A stretch of DNA of 10,420 nt from DATDXN01 sp035289305 (lineage in GTDB: Bacteria; Patescibacteriota; Microgenomatia; UBA1406; HO2-37-13b): contig DATDXN010000012.1 in NCBI GenBank assembly GCA_035289305.1, positions 1 to 10,420 on the forward strand. Reading direction: 5' to 3'. Under the pieces are notes generated by a model that ran no database searches, was not told where the DNA came from, and was given only the letters and a program-made list of their open reading frames with translations. Of this stretch, positions 6,105 through 10,420 are shown piece after piece. The position numbers and the translations under genes are program-made. Within the stretch, counting starts at the first letter, position 1, and the number at the start of each line of letters is the position of its first letter.

Positions 6105-6938
6105 CTACGGCGCTTTTACGAAAGAGATTCGTTCTCGAATATGAGATGGACTTTTTTGTACCGTGCGTGAAACACTTCGGACAAGACGTTTTGCCGCTAT
6201 GATCTCGCCAAGTTGAAGGTCATGATTTTTCGAAAAATCATGATAGACCATTGAGAGAGTTTTTATGGCGTCGTCAATTTGAAGTGATCGTCGTTCTTGG
6301 GGCGTGAGCACGGAAGCTACCGTTTGCGCATACCAAACGAGCATATTTTGCATATTAACCACAATCACTTGTAGTTCCTGTGGTTTTCTCTTCGTTTGTA
6401 TATCATCTATTAAATATATCTCTGCGCTGACAGTTTTGGCGCGAGACCTTGATGATTGTTTTACGGTCACTTCTTCAGGCTTTTTTTTGAACTCGGCGTT
6501 TAAAAAGGAAAAATCACTGCCATGATATAGCATGATAATTTCGGCTAATCGTTCCCATTGTCTTTCAGGTATGGGATTTCTCGTGCGAAGATAATGATCT
6601 GCACAGTATTTCTCAAGTATTTTTTGTGTTTCTCTGACTGACGGGATATAATTTATGAGGGCGTGAAGTCTTTGTTGAGCCGGAGCAGTATCCCAATCAT
6701 GAAGAGCTTTTTTCAAACCAAAAAGTTCCTCGGTGGTCAGACGAGTCAACAAGTACTCTCCACCGATCTCGACATGAATAAAAGAGATCGCTCCATTAAC
6801 CTTTGCCAAAAAAAGTGGATCGTGGGATTTGGCTAATTCTTTTCCTACAGTGGGATAGGAAACGGTATACAGAGACGGCAATAGTATCCTTTCAGAAGAA
6901 GGACGTGAAGAAAACGCTTCTTTCGCGTTCATACGCAT
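6105..6938 (-). CDS. Protein of unknown function (277 aa, soluble, basic)
   Basis: I do not recognise this family. The predicted product has no signal peptide or membrane helix. It looks largely helical after about residue 60. A short N-terminal region (~20-60) with strand-like stretches (FLAKVNGAISFIHVEIGG) precedes leucine-rich helices (~62-145). A low-complexity basic linker of K, S and R follows (~150-170), then a second segment (~171-260) with SAEIYLIDDI and many hydrophobic helices, and a basic C-terminus. The charge and linker would suit nucleic-acid or partner binding, but no catalytic motif is visible. ATG 6938 is chosen because a TGG-extended TATACT -10 ends 5 nt upstream. The in-frame ATG at 6953 lies upstream of the -10 and is unlikely, and 6932 is a second possible start. 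It shares a 35-bp divergent promoter region with galE. Confidence 0.75.
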   Translation of the reverse strand: MRMNAKEAFSSRPSSERILLPSLYTVSYPTVGKELAKSHDPLFLAKVNGAISFIHVEIGGEYLLTRLTTEELFGLKKALHDWDTAPAQQRLHALINYIPSVRETQKILEKYCADHYLRTRNPIPERQWERLAEIIMLYHGSDFSFLNAEFKKKPEEVTVKQSSRSRAKTVSAEIYLIDDIQTKRKPQELQVIVVNMQNMLVWYAQTVASVLTPQERRSLQIDDAIKTLSMVYHDFSKNHDLQLGEIIAAKRLVRSVSRTVQKSPSHIRERISFVKAP

Positions 6939-6943
6939 ACAGT

Positions 6944-6952
6944 AGTATACCA
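6944..6952 (-). promoter_or_regulatory. Extended -10 promoter of the unknown gene
   Basis: On the minus strand TGGTATACT gives an extended TGn (6952-6950) and -10 hexamer TATACT (6949-6944). It ends 5 nt before the ATG at 6938, placing transcription start at or next to the start codon. No -35 box is evident at 17 bp, as is common for extended -10 promoters. Confidence 0.6.
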
Positions 6953-6958
6953 CATTTT

Positions 6959-6967
6959 TGATATACT
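6959..6967 (+). promoter_or_regulatory. Extended -10 promoter of galE
   Basis: TGATATACT combines TGn (6959-6961) with -10 hexamer TATACT (6962-6967). Six nucleotides separate it from the ATG at 6974, which would be +1. No convincing -35 box is seen. The -10 hexamer of the divergent gene is only 12 bp away, so the two promoters probably compete for polymerase. Confidence 0.6.
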
Positions 6968-6973
6968 AGTACT

Positions 6974-7987
6974 ATGTCCCATCGTAAAATACTCATTACC
7001 GGGGCAGGAGGGTATATCGGTTCAGTCGCTGCCTACACTTTTTTGCAAAAAGGATACGAAGTGGTAGCGGTTGACAATTTTTCCCGCGGGTATCGCGGCC
7101 CGCTTGAAGTATTGCAGAAAAAATATAGTCAGGCAAAAATACGCTTTTATGAAGGTGATATTCGCGATCTCTCTTTTCTTTTTGAGAAAGAAAAAAACAT
7201 CGAAGCTGCCATCCACTTTGCAGCGCTGTGCTCGGTGAATGAGTCTATGCAGTATCCTGAAAAATATTTTTCAGAAAATACGTGTGCCTCAATCGTGTTT
7301 CTCAATACACTGCTTACGCACCATATTTTCAACATCGTATTTTCATCAACCTGTGCTGTCTATGGGGAGGCGCAGTATATGCTCATTGATGAAAAACACC
7401 CCACACACCCCACAAATCCGTATGGAGCGTCGAAATTAATGGTGGAAAACGTCATGAGGTGGTATAGTCAACTCAAACAACTCAAATTCGTATCACTTCG
7501 CTACTTCAATGTCTGTGGTGCATCAGACGATGGTGTGGTAGGAGATGCCAAAAAGCCGTCGGTACATTTGGTGCAAAATGCGGTGCGGGGAGCTTTGGGA
7601 CTTGAGCCTTTTTATCTTACCTATCCCGCAGTTGAAACACCGGACAAAAGCCCGATCCGCGATTATGTCAATGTCGTTGATTTGAGCGAGGCGCATGTAT
7701 CGGCAACTGAATATCTGGTGAAAGGCGGAGGCAGCGAGATCATAAATCTGGGTACCGGTACGGGCAATTCAGTCCTTGAGATCGTAGGCAAAGTGGAGGA
7801 AATTACCGGGACATCTATCAAAAAAGAAAAAGCACCTACTCCCCGGCAGGGAGAGTATGCGAAAATGGTTGCTTCAATCGAAAAGGCAAAAAAAATACTT
7901 GGTTGGACATCAAGGCGAACTATTACACAAAGTATTACATCGCTCATAGAATGGTATAAGAGCCATCTCTCGGGATGGGAAAAATGA
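6974..7987 (+). CDS. galE: UDP-glucose 4-epimerase family protein (GalE-like)
   Basis: The 337-residue product matches the usual GalE length. It is an extended short-chain dehydrogenase/reductase that interconverts UDP-glucose and UDP-galactose (or the N-acetyl or pentose equivalents) with bound NAD. The Rossmann motif is TGAGGYIG (9-16), followed by VDNFSRG with the NAD-ribose-binding D34. HFAA at 81-84 is typical. FSSTCAVYG (123-131) carries the catalytic Ser/Thr, and NPYGASK (148-154) holds catalytic Y150 and K154. RYFNVCGAS and SPIRDYVNVVDL are GalE-type substrate-side motifs. Exact sugar specificity is not decidable here. It would supply nucleotide sugars for the cell surface. It starts at a predicted leaderless promoter, and its stop overlaps the tgt start as ATGA, although the two products belong to unrelated pathways. 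Confidence 0.93.
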   Translation: MSHRKILITGAGGYIGSVAAYTFLQKGYEVVAVDNFSRGYRGPLEVLQKKYSQAKIRFYEGDIRDLSFLFEKEKNIEAAIHFAALCSVNESMQYPEKYFSENTCASIVFLNTLLTHHIFNIVFSSTCAVYGEAQYMLIDEKHPTHPTNPYGASKLMVENVMRWYSQLKQLKFVSLRYFNVCGASDDGVVGDAKKPSVHLVQNAVRGALGLEPFYLTYPAVETPDKSPIRDYVNVVDLSEAHVSATEYLVKGGGSEIINLGTGTGNSVLEIVGKVEEITGTSIKKEKAPTPRQGEYAKMVASIEKAKKILGWTSRRTITQSITSLIEWYKSHLSGWEK

Positions 7988-9195
7988 TCTCCAGCATTGT
8001 CAACATGAAAAACGGATTTGATTTTAAAATTCTCAAAACCAGCGCGAAGAGCAAGGCGCGGCGGGGAATTCTCAAAACTCCATATGGCGATGTTCAAACG
8101 CCCGCATTTGTGACAGTTGGTACCAAAGGGACGGTCAAATCACTCACCCCGCAGAATTTGGAACACGTTGGCACACAAATGGTGTTTGTCAATACCTATC
8201 ATATGGTTGTCTCCGGAGCGCTTTCAGTGGTTGCAAAAACAGGCATTCATCAATTTTCCGGTATTCAAAAACCGATAATTACCGATTCTGGAGGGTTTCA
8301 AATGTTTTCCCTCGCCCGCCAAAGCCCCCATATTATACAGGGCGAAGGCGGGTCAAGCGAACAACCGCCTCATCTGGTAAAAATCACTGATGACGGCGTT
8401 GAATTTCGCTCTCCCATAAACGGTGACTTGTTTTATTTCACGCCGGAGTTTTCAATAGATGCACAGCGGCGCATAGGCAGTGATTTTGCCGTCGCGTTTG
8501 ATGAGTGTGTCCCCTATGGTTCGTCGGATGAATATACGAAAAATGCCATGACAAGGACTCATCGTTGGGCTGAAAGGTCACTGCAACAATTTAACAATCA
8601 AACAAAAAAACAATTGCAACAATTGTTTGGTGTTATTCAAGGTGGTTGTTTTGAGGATTTGCGAAAGACAAGCGCTGCATTCATCTCTTCTCTCCCTTTT
8701 TTCGGGTTGGCAATCGGTGGCGTTTCAGTGGGAGAAACAAAAAAAGAAATGCGTGAACAAATGCAGTGGGTCATGGATGGTATTCAAAGAGATTCTCGTC
8801 CCCGGCATCTTTTGGGTATTGGAGAATTTGATGATATTGTCGATGCTGTGGCAATGGGTATTGATACGATGGATTGTGTGATACCGACACGCCACGGCAG
8901 AATGGGAAAACTATATTCATTCAAAAAATCAAAAGTGAAAAATAAAAATGACAGTATATTAGTAGAAAACATTTTGGAAATTGACATTATAAAAAGTCAG
9001 CATAAAAGCGATCTTTCGGCAATCGATACAGATTGTATGTGTTATACCTGTCATCACTTTACAAAAGCATATATACATCATCTTTTCAAACAGCGTGAGC
9101 TTTTGGGCTATCATCTTGCCACCATTCACAATCTCCATTTTGTCGAGCAGTTTTTTTCGCGCATAAGAAGCGCCATTGAAGAAGATTGTCTGTAA
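7984..9195 (+). CDS. tgt: tRNA-guanine transglycosylase (queuosine insertion)
   Basis: Bacterial TGT exchanges guanine 34 of GUN-anticodon tRNAs for preQ1 on the way to queuosine. Numbered from ATG 7984 (403 residues), key residues are D101 in TDSGGFQ, D173 in AFDECVPYG, Q219 in GVIQGG, GGVSVGE (245-251), nucleophile D297 in MDCVIPTRHGR, and zinc ligands C351, C353, C356 and H382 (CMCYTC ... HNL). The Cys356-His382 distance of 26 matches Zymomonas TGT. Two insertions explain the extra length: ~18 residues before the second Asp (GEGGSSEQPPHL region) and ~16 lysine/asparagine-rich residues before the zinc site. ATG 7984 makes a 4-bp ATGA overlap with galE; 7975 and 8005 are in-frame alternatives, the last giving a family-like N-terminus. 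No other queuosine gene lies nearby, so the base may be salvaged or made elsewhere. Confidence 0.95.
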   Translation: MISSIVNMKNGFDFKILKTSAKSKARRGILKTPYGDVQTPAFVTVGTKGTVKSLTPQNLEHVGTQMVFVNTYHMVVSGALSVVAKTGIHQFSGIQKPIITDSGGFQMFSLARQSPHIIQGEGGSSEQPPHLVKITDDGVEFRSPINGDLFYFTPEFSIDAQRRIGSDFAVAFDECVPYGSSDEYTKNAMTRTHRWAERSLQQFNNQTKKQLQQLFGVIQGGCFEDLRKTSAAFISSLPFFGLAIGGVSVGETKKEMREQMQWVMDGIQRDSRPRHLLGIGEFDDIVDAVAMGIDTMDCVIPTRHGRMGKLYSFKKSKVKNKNDSILVENILEIDIIKSQHKSDLSAIDTDCMCYTCHHFTKAYIHHLFKQRELLGYHLATIHNLHFVEQFFSRIRSAIEEDCL

Positions 9196-9199
9196 ACTC

Positions 9200-9439
9200 T
9201 TACAAAAAAGGGGTCGGGGTAATGGTATTTTTGAATTCCCGTACTCTTTTTCGGATTGAGCTTAGTTGTTCTTCAAATCCTTGTCGTATTGTATTGACGC
9301 GTTCGTCCTTATGTGCGCGATTGACGACATTTTCCACCCAGTATACTTCTGCCAAAAGGACCACGACCATAAACACCAAAGCCGTGATCACAAACCACAA
9401 ATTAATGGTTTTTTTTATACTTCGTGTTTCCTCAAACAT
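9200..9439 (-). CDS. Small single-span membrane protein with coiled-coil tail
   Basis: The 79-residue product has a short cytosolic start (MFEETRSIKKT), one strong membrane helix (~12-34, ending LLAEVYW) and a charged helical tail (~38-70) with coiled-coil-like spacing, closing in TPTPFL. The layout resembles FtsB/FtsL-like or other small bitopic scaffold proteins, but no sequence motif supports a specific name. It starts 7 nt after the stop of the upstream minus-strand gene and probably shares its transcript. I chose ATG 9439 over the in-frame ATG at 9505 because the latter would overlap the upstream gene by 59 bp and add residues without membrane-protein character. It converges with tgt, with stop codons only 4 nt apart. 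Confidence 0.65.
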   Translation of the reverse strand: MFEETRSIKKTINLWFVITALVFMVVVLLAEVYWVENVVNRAHKDERVNTIRQGFEEQLSSIRKRVREFKNTITPTPFL

Positions 9440-9446
9440 ATACGTC

Positions 9447-10076
9447 TCATAAGTATTGGATAATACTTTCGGGAAGGCTATCAATATACCACTTTCCGTC
9501 CACATCTTTCACGACGCGCATCGTATTTGGTTTTGAAGCATCAAGGGCTATTGGATTGGTAATGCCTGTTTTTTTGTAGAGGAAAACGTTGAACTGATAG
9601 ATATTTTCTTCCATGAGCTGTCCATCAAATACTTCAAATCCTTGGAAATAATCGCCAAAAAGTCCAGAGACAGCGGTCTTAAATTTTTCCTCACCGTAAA
9701 TAGTCTTTGCATGTGGATTCACATACTTTAAAGCTCCGGATGCGTCTTTTCGTATTATAGCAGAGAGGAAAAAATTAGCTGTTTTCAAGGCTCCTATATA
9801 CTCGTTCGTGACCCGTGCTTCTCCCGCGCGGTTTTTGTTTTGCTGGAAATACAATACTTCTTTTCGCAACTCATCGATTTCTTTTTGCACTTCCCTGATG
9901 CTTTCATCAACGGTTTGCTCGCGTATTTTTTCAAAGCTTGTCTTGTACCACCAGTAAAAAATAGCGCCACATGCAATCAGTGTAACGAGAATGGATAAAA
10001 TAATGACCTGAAGCATGGTACGTCCATCCACGTTTTTTTCACTGATGGGTGTGACGACAGTGTCTGGTGGTAACAT
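9447..10076 (-). CDS. Membrane-anchored coiled-coil protein, possible NTF2-like C-terminal domain
   Basis: The 209-residue product has a ~20-residue cytosolic start, one membrane helix (~21-43), a charged coiled-coil-like helix (~46-80) and an extracytoplasmic domain (~85-209). That domain begins ALKTANFFLSAIIRKDASGALKYVNPHAK and ends DVDGKWYIDSL. The pattern of helix, 'kD..ga..yv', then a terminal GKWYID strand resembles NTF2-like or DUF4878-type domains of small lipoproteins and secreted proteins; this is a fold-level guess. No catalytic residues are evident. The following gene also encodes a one-helix protein with a coiled coil, so the two may form a membrane complex. No strong leaderless-type -10 is seen here. 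A weak TTGCAT-17-TATCCT (10122-10094) would give a ~10-nt leader. Confidence 0.75.
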   Translation of the reverse strand: MLPPDTVVTPISEKNVDGRTMLQVIILSILVTLIACGAIFYWWYKTSFEKIREQTVDESIREVQKEIDELRKEVLYFQQNKNRAGEARVTNEYIGALKTANFFLSAIIRKDASGALKYVNPHAKTIYGEEKFKTAVSGLFGDYFQGFEVFDGQLMEENIYQFNVFLYKKTGITNPIALDASKPNTMRVVKDVDGKWYIDSLPESIIQYL

Positions 10077-10271
10077 AGATATGCTTTACTATTAGGATAA
10101 ATAAATAGAAAGGGATATGCAAGAGGGAGAGAAAAATCATTTTTGCTTCGAGAAATAGTTTTGTAATCGAGGGGTTACGGAAGCTTTCCTGATTTTGCAA
10201 ACAAAATTTGAGTATATCCACAAAATCGCTCGAACTTATTTTATCAAAAATCATTGGCAAATCATAGCGTC
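10077..10271. other. AT-rich stretch upstream of the membrane-protein pair
   Basis: This stretch should contain the promoter of the minus-strand pair. The best candidate is weak (TTGCAT, 17 bp, TATCCT at 10122-10094). A minus-strand open frame of about 71-73 codons (from 10254 or 10260 down to 10039) covers most of it. That frame runs 38 bp into the start of the 209-residue gene and ends in a histidine/arginine-rich tail generated by the overlap. It has one hydrophobic stretch but nothing recognisable. A TGATAAAAT extended -10-like site (10246-10238, minus) lies inside it. I do not call a gene here. Confidence 0.3.
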
Positions 10272-10326
10272 GGCGACTGCGGCGAGGAAAAGGGGTTTAA
10301 GGGGAAAAGGAATCGCCGCAGTCGCC
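10272..10326. repeat. Perfect 14-bp inverted repeat around a mirror-symmetric purine loop
   Basis: GGCGACTGCGGCGA at 10272-10285 is exactly complementary to TCGCCGCAGTCGCC at 10313-10326, so either strand can fold into a very stable stem. The 27-nt loop is almost all purine and is itself a mirror repeat: GGAAAAGGGG, then TTTAA, then GGGGAAAAGG. No T run follows on either strand, so it is not a standard intrinsic terminator. It is much more GC-rich than the adjacent genes and borders a REP-like palindrome, suggesting an intergenic repeat element. Confidence 0.8.
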
Positions 10327-10341
10327 TCCCGCTGGAGTTTA

Positions 10342-10361
10342 CCCTGAGCGGAGTCGAAGGG
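10342..10361. repeat. REP-like imperfect palindrome
   Basis: CCCTGAGCGGAGTCGAAGGG has complementary ends CCCT/AGGG and a partly symmetric centre. I recognise this sequence, and its reverse complement CCCTTCGACTCCGCTCAGGG, as a type of short repeat scattered between genes in many environmental bacterial genomes, CPR included. It lies 15 bp after the inverted repeat. I see no transposase or other mobility gene in the window. Confidence 0.5.
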
Positions 10362-10408
10362 CTCGCTTCCCGCAAAATTTTTCGCTCCGGAAATAAAAAG
10401 AGAAAAAG

Positions 10409-10415
10409 AAAGGAG
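10409..10415 (+). promoter_or_regulatory. Possible Shine-Dalgarno site at the right edge
   Basis: AAAGGAG ends 5 nt before the window does, in a purine-rich stretch (10391-10415). If a start codon follows just outside, this would be the ribosome binding site of a plus-strand gene. It is the only good Shine-Dalgarno match at a plausible gene start in the window. The start codon itself is not visible, so this remains a guess. Confidence 0.35.
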
Positions 10416-10420
10416 ACACG

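Noticed and set aside
6087..6118. Possible hairpin plus T run as a terminator at the transporter/unknown-gene junction
   Set aside because: The stem has only three GC pairs followed by a T-T mismatch and a G-T wobble, with a 16-nt loop. It is too weak to call.
8608..8628. Inverted repeat AAACAATTG-CAA-CAATTGTTT inside tgt
   Set aside because: It falls in a CAA-rich low-complexity stretch coding for a Gln/Asn/Lys-rich linker, with a direct repeat of TGCAACAATT nearby. Codon repetition explains it without a regulatory role.
10039..10260. Minus-strand open frame of 73 codons with one hydrophobic stretch
   Set aside because: It overlaps the start of the 209-residue gene by 38 bp, ends in a His/Arg tail produced by that overlap, has no recognisable motif, and lies where the downstream gene's promoter must be.

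Overview
The window looks like an ordinary stretch of chromosome from a small-genome bacterium of the Candidate Phyla Radiation (Patescibacteria), most likely the Parcubacteria group. This is inference. It rests on moderate-to-low GC with many A and T runs, tightly packed genes with overlaps, very short intergenic gaps, almost no Shine-Dalgarno sites, lineage-style insertions in the tRNA-guanine transglycosylase, and several proteins I cannot name. Genes read through with the standard code (TGA is used as stop), which argues against the UGA-recoding CPR lineages. No phage, plasmid, CRISPR or complete mobile element is visible.

Layout. The left edge (1-112) is a GC-rich non-coding block with a hairpin. 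A minus-strand tRNA-Ser(GGA) with encoded CCA follows (115-201), then a spacer of degenerate TTAGT repeats. A minus-strand GGDEF protein (301-999) diverges from a XerC/D-type tyrosine recombinase (1077-2027). Next is a tight four-gene plus-strand operon (2069-6104): a tiny signal-peptide/membrane protein with a YIDPGTGS motif, a two-part protein with a kinase-loop-like N-terminal half and a SAM-methyltransferase C-terminal half, a membrane-anchored sulfatase/alkaline-phosphatase-superfamily protein, and an EamA/DMT transporter. This reads as an envelope or surface-glycan modification cassette. It converges with no spacer on a minus-strand protein of unknown function (6105-6938). That gene diverges from a galE-tgt pair (6974-9195), which converges with a 4-nt gap on two small minus-strand membrane-anchored coiled-coil proteins (9200-10076). 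The right edge (10077-10420) is mostly non-coding. It holds a perfect 14-bp inverted repeat with a mirror-symmetric purine loop, a REP-like palindrome and a possible Shine-Dalgarno site for a gene beyond the window.

The most coherent signal is regulatory. Five protein transcription units (GGDEF, xer, the YIDPGTGS operon, the unknown gene and galE) each have a recognisable -10 box, often with an extended TGn and in three cases a -35 box at 17 bp. It lies only 5-8 nt upstream of the ATG, so transcription should begin at or within about two bases of the start codon. This suggests leaderless mRNAs are the normal mode here, and it fixes several start codons that a longest-ORF rule would place too far upstream. 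Genes inside operons start by stop/start overlap (ATGA or 8 bp) or 7-nt gaps, consistent with translational coupling.
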